The translations under genes and the position numbers were made by a program. DNA of 18,089 nucleotides, taken from NCBI GenBank assembly GCA_910589135.1, contig CAJUSL010000033.1:863-18951 (forward strand). The letters run 5' to 3'. Below are positions 1 through 7,736 of this stretch, one piece after another. The notes below the pieces were generated by a model, which searched no databases, was not told the DNA's origin, and was given only the letters and a program-made list of their open reading frames with translations. Within the stretch, counting starts at the first letter, position 1. The number at the start of each line of letters is the position of its first letter. Origin of the DNA: an uncultured Eggerthellaceae bacterium. GTDB taxonomy: Bacteria; Actinomycetota; Coriobacteriia; Coriobacteriales; Eggerthellaceae.

Positions 1-398
1 AGCAGGGGCGAATGGCCCTGCTGCTTCAGGCGGTACGCCAGCTTGGCCGAAGCCGTGGTCTTGCCCGAGCCCTGCAGACCCACCATCATGATGACGTTGG
101 GGATGCGCGAAGACAGCGTGAGGCGCGAGTCGGTGGTGCCCAACAGCGCCGTCAGCTCGTCGAGCACGACCTTCGTGACGTTCTGCGCGGGCGTGAGCGA
201 GTCCAGCACCTCGGCCGTGAGGCAGCGCTCCTTCGTGCGGGCGACGAAGTTCTTCACCACCTTGAAGTTGACGTCTGCCTCGAGCAGCGCCAGGCGGATC
301 TCGCGCATGGCGGCGTTGATGTCGTCCTCGGTCAGGCGGCCCTTCGAGCGCAGGCCGGAAAAGATGCCCTGCAGGCGCGATGAAAGGTTCTCAAGCAT
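1..398 (-). CDS. ffh: Signal recognition particle GTPase Ffh (SRP54), N-terminal part, cut by window edge
   Basis: Ffh binds 4.5S/SRP RNA and the signal sequences of nascent membrane and secreted proteins, and docks with the receptor FtsY. About 132 residues are visible, starting MLENLSSRLQGIF at an ATG whose reverse complement lies at 396-398. They cover the four-helix N domain (about 1-95, with the family's EIRLALLEADVN helix) and the start of the GTPase domain with its P-loop VGLQGSGKTT (about 106-115). The rest of the G domain and the methionine-rich M domain lie beyond base 1. An AAGGAG Shine-Dalgarno sits about 9 nt upstream. The gene follows ftsY by 51 nt with no clear terminator between, so co-transcription with its receptor partner is likely. 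No ylxM gene separates the two, unlike in Bacillus. The identification is secure. Confidence 0.96.
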   Translation of the reverse strand, partial: MLENLSSRLQGIFSGLRSKGRLTEDDINAAMREIRLALLEADVNFKVVKNFVARTKERCLTAEVLDSLTPAQNVTKVVLDELTALLGTTDSRLTLSSRIPNVIMMVGLQGSGKTTASAKLAYRLKQQGHSPL

Positions 399-449
399 GG
401 TGCGTGTCTCCTTGGGTTGCGTTGTTTGGGGAAGGCGGGGCCTTAATGC

Positions 450-1661
450 CTACCACTTCTCCCAGAAATGTCTCTTCTGCGGCTCGGCCGCCTTGCGGGC
501 GTCGTCTGCCTCCACGAATTCCGCCCAAGACATCTTCTGCGAGGCGTCATCGGCGGAGGACTGGGCGGGGCTTTCCGCTGCAGGCTCCGTGGCGGTTTCC
601 GCCGGCAAGGCCGCTGCAGCAGCCTCTCCGACCGCATCGGGCACCCCGGCAGGCCGCACATCCGCACCGCCCTGCACCGCGTCGCCAGCTGCAACCTCGG
701 CAACCGCGGCAACCTCTTCCTGACGCGTCCCGTCCTCGACAAGGTCTTCCTCCTCGAAGTCGCCGATGAGGGCGCGCACGAAGTCGTGGGCATCGAAGTC
801 GCGCAGGTCGTCGATGCCCTCGCCCACGCCCACCTTCACGATAGGTAGGTCGAGCTCGTGGGATATGGCCAGCGCGATGCCGCCCTTGGCGGTGCCGTCG
901 AGCTTGGTGACCACCAGCGCGTCCAAATCGAGCGCACGGTCGAACTCGCGCGCCTGCTGCATGCCGTTCTGCCCGGTGGTGGCGTCGATGACCAGCACCG
1001 TGTGCACGGGGACGTTCGCGCGCTTGCGCGTGACGGCCACCACCTTCACCAGCTCGCGCATCAAGTCGTCGGAGGTGTGCAGGCGCCCCGCCGTGTCGAC
1101 GAGCACCAAATCGCAGCCTTCGGCCTCGGCCCGCTCCACGGTCTCGAAGCAGACGCTTGCCGGGTCGCTCCCCCGCTCGCGCGTGACCATCTCCACGCCT
1201 GCGCGGTCGGCCCACACCTGCAGCTGCTCGATGGCGGCCGCGCGGAACGTGTCCGCCGACCCGAGGATGACCGCCCGCCCCGCGTCCGTGGCCTCCTTGG
1301 CGATCTTGCCCACCGTAGTGGTCTTGCCCGTGCCGTTGATGCCCACGAACAGCACGACCTGCGCGCCCTCCCCCAGCACGTCGGCGCCGCCGGTGGCGAA
1401 GGCGCCCTCGATCTGCTCGGCGAGCAGGTCGAGCACCGCGTAGGAGTCGGGCAGATCGCGCCTCTTCGCCTCCATCCGCAGCTTCTCGACGATGTCCATG
1501 GCCGCCGCACCCCCGATGTCGGAGAGCACGAGCGTTTCCTCGAGGTCCTCCCAGAAGTCCTCGGACAGGTCGGGGCCGCGCCCGATGAGGTCGTACATGC
1601 TCGCTTTGAACTTGTCGCGGGACTTGGTGAGCCCGCTGGATATCTTGGAGAAAACTCCCAT
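450..1661 (-). CDS. ftsY: Signal recognition particle receptor FtsY
   Basis: FtsY is the membrane-associated GTPase that receives Ffh-ribosome complexes. The 403-residue product has a short N-terminal start (MGVFSKISSGLTKSRDKF), an N domain to about residue 90, and all GTPase motifs: G1 GINGTGKTTT (107-116), G2 DTFRAAA (137-143), G3 DTAGR (189-193) and G4 TKLDG (252-256). The catalytic domain ends near residue 300. After it comes an unusual tail of about 100 residues rich in Ala, Glu, Asp and Pro that finishes with a Trp-containing segment ending HFWEKW. The acidic A domain of E. coli FtsY is at the N terminus, so the tail is in an unexpected place. The start is supported by AAGGAAAG about 6 nt upstream. 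The gene lies between smc and ffh, and an extended -10 box (1697-1705) suggests some independent expression. Confidence 0.97.
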   Translation of the reverse strand: MGVFSKISSGLTKSRDKFKASMYDLIGRGPDLSEDFWEDLEETLVLSDIGGAAAMDIVEKLRMEAKRRDLPDSYAVLDLLAEQIEGAFATGGADVLGEGAQVVLFVGINGTGKTTTVGKIAKEATDAGRAVILGSADTFRAAAIEQLQVWADRAGVEMVTRERGSDPASVCFETVERAEAEGCDLVLVDTAGRLHTSDDLMRELVKVVAVTRKRANVPVHTVLVIDATTGQNGMQQAREFDRALDLDALVVTKLDGTAKGGIALAISHELDLPIVKVGVGEGIDDLRDFDAHDFVRALIGDFEEEDLVEDGTRQEEVAAVAEVAAGDAVQGGADVRPAGVPDAVGEAAAAALPAETATEPAAESPAQSSADDASQKMSWAEFVEADDARKAAEPQKRHFWEKW

Positions 1662-1696
1662 GGCGCACTTTCCTTACGAACGTTATCCGTACCGTA

Positions 1697-1705
1697 AGTG
1701 TAGCA
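1697..1705 (-). promoter_or_regulatory. Candidate extended -10 promoter for ftsY-ffh
   Basis: On the minus strand the bases read TGC TACACT, an extended -10 element (TGn before a TAnnnT hexamer). It would start transcription about 30 nt upstream of the ftsY ATG. I see no good -35 hexamer at 16-18 nt. The same TGCTA pattern occurs upstream of rpmF and of the SepIVA-like gene, which raises confidence slightly. Confidence 0.4.
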
Positions 1706-1813
1706 GGTGGGGGTTTGCCGGCCGTTAACGGATTCTGCGAAGGACGCCTGCTCGCTACCACCGCCAACAAGTCATTTGAAAAGCTCAGGTCTCGGAAGAG
1801 AAGCGCGACGACG

Positions 1814-1830
1814 GGCGTGCCAGGCACGCC
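1814..1830 (-). other. Short GC hairpin just after the smc stop codon
   Basis: GGCGTG and CACGCC arms (6 bp) flank a 5-nt loop, 4 nt beyond the smc stop. No U-run follows, so it is not a standard intrinsic terminator. It could slow RNA polymerase or protect the smc 3' end. The rest of the 172-nt smc-ftsY gap shows only the ftsY promoter and Shine-Dalgarno. Confidence 0.3.
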
Positions 1831-1833
1831 GCG

Positions 1834-4800
1834 CTATTCCGCGTGGCGCAGCGCGACGTCCAGCTTCTGCGAGACCACCTTGGTCACGCCGTCGGCCTGC
1901 ATGGACACGCCGAACAGGACGTCGGCCATCTCCATGGTGCGCCTCTGGTGCGTGATCATGATCAGCTGCGCGGTGGTGCGCATGGCATCGATGAACGCCG
2001 ACAGGCGGCGCAGGTTGGTGTCGTCGAGCGCGGCCTCCACCTCGTCGAGGATGTAGAACGGCGTGGGGCGCGTGCGGTAGAGCGCGAACAGCAGCGCGAG
2101 CGCCGTGAGCGACTTCTCGCCGCCCGACATCAGCGACATCTTCGCGATGCGCTTGCCCGCGGGCTGCGCGTTCACCTCCACGCCGGTGTTCTCGAGGTCT
2201 TCGGGGTCCTCCAGCGACAGGTGCGCGGTTCCTCCCGGGAACAGCATGGAGAACACGTCCTGGAAGTTCTCGTTGATCTCGGCGAAGGTGTTGACGAAGT
2301 CGTCCTTCATGCGCGCCTCGATCATGCGGTCGATGCGCGTGAGGGTGCGGGCCGCCTGCGTGAGGTCGGCGAGCTGGCCGGCCAGGTAGTCGTAGCGTTC
2401 CTTCAGCTCGTCGTATTCCTTGGCGGCGTCGGGGTTGATGGTGCCCAGGTTCGCAATGCGGCGGTTCAGCTTGAAGGCCTCCTCTTCGACGACGGGGCGG
2501 TCTTCGAGCGGCGGCATGGCGAGCGCCGTCTCGAGCGGGGTCGCGCACGACTCCACGATCTCGGCGACGGCCGATTCCACCTGCATCTCGAGGCGCGCCT
2601 TCTCGACGCGCGCGTCGGAAAGCTTGTCAGATGCCTCGTCGTAGGCCGCGTGCGCGTCGTGCGAGCCCTTGCGCAGGCTCTCCGTCTTCGCGTGCAGCCC
2701 GGTGGTTGAGCTCTGCGCGAGAGTGGCGGCCTCCTCAAGGTTGCGCACCATCGACTGGGCGCATTCGGAGAGCACGTTCATGGACCCCGCGAGCGCGTCG
2801 AGCCGCTTGGCGGACGCGCGCTTCGCGGCAAGCAGCGCCTTCGCGTCGGACGCGGACTGGCGCTGGCGCTGGAGGTCGGCCAGGTGCCGCTCGACCATGC
2901 GCTCGTCGTAGACCTTGCGCTCGGACGCCTTGGCGGCCTCGAGGCGCGCCTCGTTGAGGTCGTCGGCAAGGCGTTCGGCCTCCTGCTGCAGGGGAACGAC
3001 GCGCTGCGAGAGGGCGCGCTGCGCCTCCTTGGCGGCCTCGGACTCCTTCTTGATCTCGGCGATGCGCTGCTCGAGCTTCTGCATGTCGGGCCTCGCGGCC
3101 GCCACGGTTGCCTCGGCGTCCTGTCGCTTGCGGCCGGCCTCCTCCAACTCGCGCGTGCTGGAGGCGAGCTTCTCGGCGGCCTGGGCGGCGTCCTTGCGGG
3201 CGCTCTGCACGTTGCCCCTCAGCTCGGCGAGCTTCTCGCTGAGCTTCAGGCTCTCGCCCTGCGCGTTGGAAAGCGCCTCCTGCGCGGCGGACGCCTCGTC
3301 CTGCGCCTTCCTGGTGGATTCGGCGGCCCCCTCGAGGCTGGCCTTAAGCTCCTCCAGATGGCGGATGCGGGCAAGGGTGCCCTGCTCCTCCTCCAAGACG
3401 GAAAGTCCCACCGAAACCTTGCCGGAGGGCCAGACGATGCCGCCGTCGGCGACGACGAACCTGAGGCCCTGCACGTCGGACGCATGCGCGGCGAGCGCGT
3501 CGTCCATGCTCTCGCACACGACGACGTCGCCCAGCAGCGCCTGGATGGCGGCGGCGTACTTCTGGGGGTATTCGAGCGACTCGAGCAGCGGACGCCTCGA
3601 CGCGGAGGCGTCGTAGCCCTGCGCCAGCGGCGCCTTCGCACGTGCCGGGTCGTCGAGCATGAGCAGCGTGAGCTCGCCGGATGCGTCGGCCTGCGAAAGC
3701 GAGTCGACGATGCGCGCCGCCTCCTGCTGGCCGGCCACGGCAAGCGCCGCCATGTCGCGGCCCAGCAGCAGCTCCACCAGGCCCTCGAGGCCGGGCGCTG
3801 CCTTCACCGCATGCGACAGCGGCTCGGCGTCGAGGGCAAGCTCGGAGGCGTGCTCGTCCACCCACACGCGTGCGTCGCCCTCGCTGGCGGCGCGCTTCTG
3901 CTCTATGGCGTCGAGCGCCTGGATCTGCGCCCGGATGGACTGCTCCTGGCAGTTCGCCTCGTCGAGCGCCTCGCGGGCGGCCTCGCGGGCGCGGGTGCAC
4001 GTGGCGATCAGGTTGCGCGCCTCGGACTCCTGCTTCTCCATGGCGGCAAGCGCCTCTTCCAGCGCCTGCGCCTCGGACTCGGCGGCCTTGGCGTCCGCCC
4101 CCGAGCGCTGCACGAGCAGTTCCAGCTCGGCGGCATGGCCCTCCAGCACCTTGATGTGCGCGAGGCCGTTCGTGAGCGACTCCTTCGTGAGCGCCTGCTC
4201 CTCGCGCAGGCGGCCGAGTTCGCCCTCGCCTTCTTCCAGCCTCTTCGCCAGCTCGGCAGACTCCTGCTCGAGGGACGCCTTGTTCTCGTTGGACGCCGCA
4301 AGCGCCTCCTCGAGCGATGCGGCGCGGGCGTCGGCGGCATCCTTGGCCGCCTGGGACTTGCCCAAATCGACGCGGGCCTGCGACAGCGCCGCCTCGAGCC
4401 GCGACAGGGACGCCTTCGACGACTCGAGCGAGACCTCGATCTCGTTCGCGCGCTCGAGCGCGGCACGCCTGCGGTCGCGCGCGAGCGCCATGGTGGACTC
4501 GATGCGCTCGTAGACCGACGCGGAGGCGCGCTGTTGGCGCGAGAGGGTTCCCGCATCCTCGCTCTCCTCGCGGATCTTGCGCTGCAGCTCCTCCATCTCG
4601 GCGTCGATCCTGTCGATGGCCTCCTTGCGCTGGGCCAGAGACGACTCGAGCTCGGCGACGCATTCGACCACCTTGCCATGCTCCACCTGGAGCTTGCGCA
4701 GGTCGTCGACGGCCAGCTGCAGCTTGGCCACGGCGAGGTCGGACGCGAGCTCTTCGTACTTCTTGGCGCGCTTGGCCTTGCGCTCGAGCGGCCCGAGCTG

Positions 4801-5400
4801 GCGGGAAACCTCGCCGACGACGTCGGTGACGCGGGCGACGTGGTTCTGCATGCGCTCGAGCTTGCGCGAGCTGCGCGCCAGGCGCTGCTTGTGCTTGAGA
4901 ATGCCGGCGGCCTCCTCGATGAGCGCGCGCCTGTCTTCGGGCTTGGACGCGAGCACCGAGTCGATGGAGCCCTGCGAGATGATGGAATGCGTGCCGGCGC
5001 CCAGGCCGGAGTCGTGCAGGATGTCGAGCACGTCCATCCTGCGGGCGACCGAGCCGTTGATCAGGTACTCGCTCTCGCCCGTGCGATACATGCGCCGCGC
5101 GATGGACACCTCGTCGAAGTCGATGGAGAGCGTGTGGTCGGAATTGTCCAGCACGAGCTCGACCTCGGCGAGCGAGGTGGCCTTGCGGGCGGACGAGCCC
5201 GCGAAGATGACGTCCTCCATCGCCTGGCCGCGCAGGTGCTTGGCATTGCGCTCGCCCAGCACCCACAGCACGGCGTCGGAGATGTTCGACTTGCCCGAGC
5301 CATTGGGGCCGACGATGGCGGTGATGCCGGGCTCGAGCGTGAGGACGGCCCGGTCGGCGAAGGACTTGAATCCTTTGAGTGTCAGGGATTTCAGCCGCAT
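1834..5400 (-). CDS. smc: Chromosome segregation ATPase SMC
   Basis: SMC dimers with kleisin and accessory subunits (ScpA/ScpB, not in this window) compact and organise the chromosome. The product has 1188 residues, the usual size. The N-terminal head carries Walker A GPNGSGKS (31-38). The sequence then becomes a long Glu/Ala/Lys/Arg heptad-rich coiled coil, interrupted by a globular hinge at about 530-665, and returns through a second coil to the C-terminal head. That head has the ABC signature MSGGEKSLTALAL (from about 1091) and Walker B YILDEVEAALDD (glutamate about 1120). In the hinge, the stretch normally reading like GD-N-GG-TGG is here ADGGIVWPSGKVSVG, with fewer of the usual glycines. 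The ATG lies 9 nt after the rnc stop, so translation is probably coupled. Spacing and order with rnc and ftsY match both Bacillus and mycobacteria. Confidence 0.98.
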   Translation of the reverse strand: MRLKSLTLKGFKSFADRAVLTLEPGITAIVGPNGSGKSNISDAVLWVLGERNAKHLRGQAMEDVIFAGSSARKATSLAEVELVLDNSDHTLSIDFDEVSIARRMYRTGESEYLINGSVARRMDVLDILHDSGLGAGTHSIISQGSIDSVLASKPEDRRALIEEAAGILKHKQRLARSSRKLERMQNHVARVTDVVGEVSRQLGPLERKAKRAKKYEELASDLAVAKLQLAVDDLRKLQVEHGKVVECVAELESSLAQRKEAIDRIDAEMEELQRKIREESEDAGTLSRQQRASASVYERIESTMALARDRRRAALERANEIEVSLESSKASLSRLEAALSQARVDLGKSQAAKDAADARAASLEEALAASNENKASLEQESAELAKRLEEGEGELGRLREEQALTKESLTNGLAHIKVLEGHAAELELLVQRSGADAKAAESEAQALEEALAAMEKQESEARNLIATCTRAREAAREALDEANCQEQSIRAQIQALDAIEQKRAASEGDARVWVDEHASELALDAEPLSHAVKAAPGLEGLVELLLGRDMAALAVAGQQEAARIVDSLSQADASGELTLLMLDDPARAKAPLAQGYDASASRRPLLESLEYPQKYAAAIQALLGDVVVCESMDDALAAHASDVQGLRFVVADGGIVWPSGKVSVGLSVLEEEQGTLARIRHLEELKASLEGAAESTRKAQDEASAAQEALSNAQGESLKLSEKLAELRGNVQSARKDAAQAAEKLASSTRELEEAGRKRQDAEATVAAARPDMQKLEQRIAEIKKESEAAKEAQRALSQRVVPLQQEAERLADDLNEARLEAAKASERKVYDERMVERHLADLQRQRQSASDAKALLAAKRASAKRLDALAGSMNVLSECAQSMVRNLEEAATLAQSSTTGLHAKTESLRKGSHDAHAAYDEASDKLSDARVEKARLEMQVESAVAEIVESCATPLETALAMPPLEDRPVVEEEAFKLNRRIANLGTINPDAAKEYDELKERYDYLAGQLADLTQAARTLTRIDRMIEARMKDDFVNTFAEINENFQDVFSMLFPGGTAHLSLEDPEDLENTGVEVNAQPAGKRIAKMSLMSGGEKSLTALALLFALYRTRPTPFYILDEVEAALDDTNLRRLSAFIDAMRTTAQLIMITHQRRTMEMADVLFGVSMQADGVTKVVSQKLDVALRHAE

Positions 5401-5409
5401 GGAACGCCC

Positions 5410-6354
5410 CTACGCGTCCTGGCCCGAGCCGATGTCGAGCGTCTTGGCCTCCCAGCTGGAAGTGCTCGCGGCGTCGCGGCCGGCGCCCCGGCGGGCGGCG
5501 GCCTTCTCGTTGGCGCGCTTCTCCTTGGCGGCCTTGGCCTTCGCAGCCTTCTGCGCTTTCTGCTCGGCCTTGGCGGCGCGCGCCTGCTTCGCTGCCTGCT
5601 CCTTGGCGGCCTTGGCGTCGTCGTCCAGGCCGAAGCCGAGGAACTCGCTCAGGCGCGCAAGCGTGGACTTGGCGGCCTGGCTCTCGGCCTCCTTCTTGGA
5701 GCGGCCGATGCCCTGGGCGAGCGCCTGCTCGCCCGCGTACACCTGCGACACGAAGGTGCGGTCGTGCGGAGGGCCCTGCGTCTCGATGATCTTGTACACC
5801 GGCGTGATGCCGTCCTCCTGAAGCCTCTCCTGCAGCTCGCTCTTGGGGTTGGTGGGCGTGCGCGCGAGCTCGATGGACATGCGCGGGATGAGCGTCTGCA
5901 CGACGAACTTCCTCGCGGCCTCGATGCCGCCGTCGAGGTAGAGCGCCGCGACGACCGCCTCGTAGACGTTCTCGAGCGCCGAGTGGAGGCCCCTGCCGTG
6001 CGTTCCCGACTCGGAGTGGCCGAAGATGATGATGCTGGCGAAGCCCAGGCTCTGCGCGACGTCGGACAAACACGAGCCCGCGACGAGCGACACCTTGATG
6101 CGGGTGAGGCCGCCTTCGTCGATGTCGGGGAAGCGGTGGAACGCCTCGGTCGAAACGATTGCCCCCAGGATGGCGTCGCCCAGGAACTCGAGCCGCTCGT
6201 AGGAGTACGTGACGGGCTTGCCCTCGGTGGCGGAGGGGTGCGTGATGGCCGCGAGGAGGAGGTCCTTGTCCGCGAACGAGTAGCCGAGGATGCCCTCGGC
6301 CATGCGCACGTTCTCCTCGCGCTGCTGTTCCATGGGTTCGAACTCCTGCGTCAT
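5410..6354 (-). CDS. rnc: Ribonuclease III
   Basis: RNase III cuts double-stranded RNA, notably pre-rRNA stems. The nuclease domain carries the signature YERLEFLGDAIL with E53, E56 and D60 matching E. coli E38, E41 and D45 at a constant offset of 15. The second metal-binding motif reads LENVYEAV: E132 matches catalytic E117, but the residue equivalent to E. coli D114 is N129 (codon AAC, checked on the strand). A double-stranded RNA-binding domain spans about 170-235. A tail of about 70 residues, mostly Lys, Ala and Arg, follows, giving 314 residues against about 225 in E. coli. The ATG given abuts the plsX stop directly and has only a weak upstream purine stretch. A second in-frame ATG at 6333 has AGGAG 9 nt upstream and may be the true start (307 residues). 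Confidence 0.95.
   Translation of the reverse strand: MTQEFEPMEQQREENVRMAEGILGYSFADKDLLLAAITHPSATEGKPVTYSYERLEFLGDAILGAIVSTEAFHRFPDIDEGGLTRIKVSLVAGSCLSDVAQSLGFASIIIFGHSESGTHGRGLHSALENVYEAVVAALYLDGGIEAARKFVVQTLIPRMSIELARTPTNPKSELQERLQEDGITPVYKIIETQGPPHDRTFVSQVYAGEQALAQGIGRSKKEAESQAAKSTLARLSEFLGFGLDDDAKAAKEQAAKQARAAKAEQKAQKAAKAKAAKEKRANEKAAARRGAGRDAASTSSWEAKTLDIGSGQDA
6343..6347 (-). promoter_or_regulatory. Shine-Dalgarno AGGAG supporting an alternative rnc start at 6333
   Basis: The minus strand reads AGGAG, then 9 nt, then an in-frame ATG (reverse complement at 6331-6333). The site lies inside the first codons of the longest rnc frame. It is a better site than anything before the ATG at 6354, so the shorter RNase III is likely the major product. 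Confidence 0.5.
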
Positions 6355-7362
6355 CTAGGCATCGCCCTGCCTCTTGCGGTCGACGACCGCCGCGATGGCG
6401 TCGCCGACGTGCGCGCGCACCTCGCGGCAGCCGGACAGGATGCCGTTGCGGACGGCGGTGGCGTTGGAGGAGCCGTGCCCCACCATGCACACGCCGTTGA
6501 TGCCGAGAAGCGGGGAGCCGCCGTAGGTGTCGGGGCTGACCTTGCGCTTGAGTTCCATGAGGCTGCCCTTCAGCAGCACGGCGCCGAGCTTCGACATCGC
6601 CGACGACATGAAGGCGCCCTTGAGCAGCTTGAAGAGCATCTTCGAGGTGCCCTCGATGGTCTTGAGCGCGACGTTGCCCGTGAAGCCGTCCGTCACGACG
6701 ACGTCGAAGTCGCCGTTCAGCAGGTCTCCCCCTTCACAGTTCCCCGCGAACTGGGGCAGTCGGTCGCGCAGCAGATGGAACGCGTCCTGCGCGAACAGGG
6801 ACCCCTTGGCCTCTTCCTCGCCGATGTTCAGCAGCCCCACCTTGGGGTTCTCGACGCCCATGACCGAGGTCATGTAGGCGCAGCCCATCTGGGCGAACTG
6901 CAGGATGTAGTCGAGCTTAACGTCGGCGTTGGCGCCCACGTCCAGAAGGAGCGTCTCCTTCTGGACGCCCGGAAGGATGATGCCCAAGGCCGGGCGCTTC
7001 ACGCCCTTGATGCGGCCGATGTTGAGCGTTGCCGACACCAGGCAGGCACCGGTGGAGCCCGCCGAGAAGAAGCCCTGCGCGCGGCCTTCGCGCACGAGCT
7101 TGCAGCCGACCACGATCGACGAGTCGGCCTTCTCCTTGACGGCCTCGGCCGGATGCTCGCCCATCTCGATGACCTGCGAGGTGGGCTGGGCGTGGCATCG
7201 TTCGTGTCCGGCGGCGAAGCCCTCGACGACGGAGGGAAGGCCGCAGAGGATGACTTCGAGGTCGGGGTCGGCAGCGAGTGCCTGCGCGACGCCCTCGAGC
7301 ACTACGTCGGGCGCCCTGTCTCCGCCGCATGCGTCGACGGCGAGTATGACTTTTTCTGCCAC
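6355..7362 (-). CDS. plsX: Phosphate acyltransferase PlsX
   Basis: PlsX converts acyl-ACP and phosphate to acyl-phosphate, the donor used by PlsY to acylate glycerol-3-phosphate. The 335-residue product has the family's start VDACGGDRAPD (about 9-19), then GSTGA, LLDVGANAD, PKVGLLNIGEE and TDGFTGNVALKTIEG in the expected order. The start codon is GTG (reverse complement at 7360-7362), preceded by a G-rich AGGGGGGA Shine-Dalgarno about 4 nt away. The stop codon is immediately followed by the longest rnc frame. In Bacillus plsX sits with fapR, fabD, fabG and acpA between recG and rnc. Here those four genes are absent from the window and plsX follows rpmF, as in the E. coli rpmF-plsX order. A long dyad (7401-7437) lies just upstream and may control expression. 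Confidence 0.97.
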   Translation of the reverse strand: MAEKVILAVDACGGDRAPDVVLEGVAQALAADPDLEVILCGLPSVVEGFAAGHERCHAQPTSQVIEMGEHPAEAVKEKADSSIVVGCKLVREGRAQGFFSAGSTGACLVSATLNIGRIKGVKRPALGIILPGVQKETLLLDVGANADVKLDYILQFAQMGCAYMTSVMGVENPKVGLLNIGEEEAKGSLFAQDAFHLLRDRLPQFAGNCEGGDLLNGDFDVVVTDGFTGNVALKTIEGTSKMLFKLLKGAFMSSAMSKLGAVLLKGSLMELKRKVSPDTYGGSPLLGINGVCMVGHGSSNATAVRNGILSGCREVRAHVGDAIAAVVDRKRQGDA

Positions 7363-7400
7363 GTGTCCCCCCTGAAGGGTAGTCCGACGGGATAATAGAC

Positions 7401-7437
7401 CTAAAAGGCCTAAACGCAGAGCGTTTAAGCCTTTTAG
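7401..7437. repeat. Long AT-rich inverted repeat between rpmF and plsX
   Basis: Arms CTAAAAGGC and TAAACGC, separated by one unpaired base, pair with GCGTTTA and GCCTTTTAG across a 3-nt loop. This gives 16 paired bases with a single mismatch. Both ends finish in a short A or T run, so it could act as a weak terminator on either strand. A TATTAT box on the minus strand (7392-7397) starts 4 bases beyond it, so it could instead be an operator over a plsX promoter. The sequence does not decide between these. Confidence 0.55.
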
Positions 7438-7466
7438 ATAAAGCGCGCCCGCGAAGGCAGGCGCGC
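7438..7466 (-). terminator. Probable intrinsic terminator after rpmF
   Basis: Reading the minus strand, a 10-bp stem (GCGCGCCTGC pairing with GCGGGCGCGC, one G-U) closes a 4-nt loop and is followed by TTTAT. It begins 10 nt past the rpmF stop codon. The U-run is short, so readthrough into plsX is possible. The dyad at 7401-7437 follows at once, making two hairpins in tandem. Confidence 0.6.
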
Positions 7467-7476
7467 AGGTCCCGTT

Positions 7477-7656
7477 TTACTCGGTGTCCAGGACTTCGCG
7501 GTTCTTGTAGTAGCCGCAGTTGGAGCAGACGCGGTGAGGAAGCTTGACTTCCCCGCACTGGGGGCACGTGGAACGGGCCGGCCCATCGATGCGGTCGTGA
7601 ACGCTGCGACGGCGGTGGGTGCGGATGCGCCCGGTGCGTTGCTTAGGTACTGCCAT
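7477..7656 (-). CDS. rpmF: Ribosomal protein bL32, zinc-binding form
   Basis: This 59-residue protein of the large ribosomal subunit starts MAVPKQRTGRIRTHRRRS, the family's hallmark (usually MAVPKRKTSKSRR). Two cysteine pairs, CPQC (31-34) and CSNC (44-47), show the zinc-containing C+ form rather than the zinc-independent paralogue. The start has a strong AAAGGAGAAG Shine-Dalgarno about 6 nt upstream. The gene follows the DUF177 gene by 80 nt, the yceD-rpmF pairing conserved across many bacteria. It has its own extended -10 box at 7724-7732 and a hairpin terminator downstream. A small inverted repeat (TGCAG-AGAA-CTGCA, 7684-7697) lies in the leader. Confidence 0.97.
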   Translation of the reverse strand: MAVPKQRTGRIRTHRRRSVHDRIDGPARSTCPQCGEVKLPHRVCSNCGYYKNREVLDTE

Positions 7657-7723
7657 GTGAATCTTCTCCTTTATACACGCTTGATGCAGAGAACTGCATT
7701 GGCCTCAAAGCACACGAAAGCTT

Positions 7724-7732
7724 ATTGTAGCA
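7724..7732 (-). promoter_or_regulatory. Candidate extended -10 promoter for rpmF
   Basis: The minus strand reads TGC TACAAT, a near-consensus extended -10, 4 nt after the stop codon of the DUF177 gene. The predicted start gives a leader of about 60 nt. No clear -35 is visible, which is acceptable for extended -10 promoters. Confidence 0.55.
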
Positions 7733-7736
7733 GAAA

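Noticed and set aside
547..1827. Alternative 426-codon minus-strand frame over ftsY
   Set aside because: Arg/Ala/Gly-rich shadow frame; ftsY in the other frame has every GTPase motif.
2884..7395. Plus-strand open frame of about 1500 codons opposite smc, rnc and plsX
   Set aside because: It is in codon register with the real genes. Its stops would require TTA, CTA or TCA codons in them, which are very rare at this GC content. The translation is Leu/Gly/Arg-rich with no domain, while the minus strand encodes clear families.
7363..7476. FapR-type operator before plsX
   Set aside because: The dyad does not resemble the FapR site (TTAGTACC-type) as I remember it, and no fapR gene is in the window. 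Only a generic operator or terminator can be proposed.
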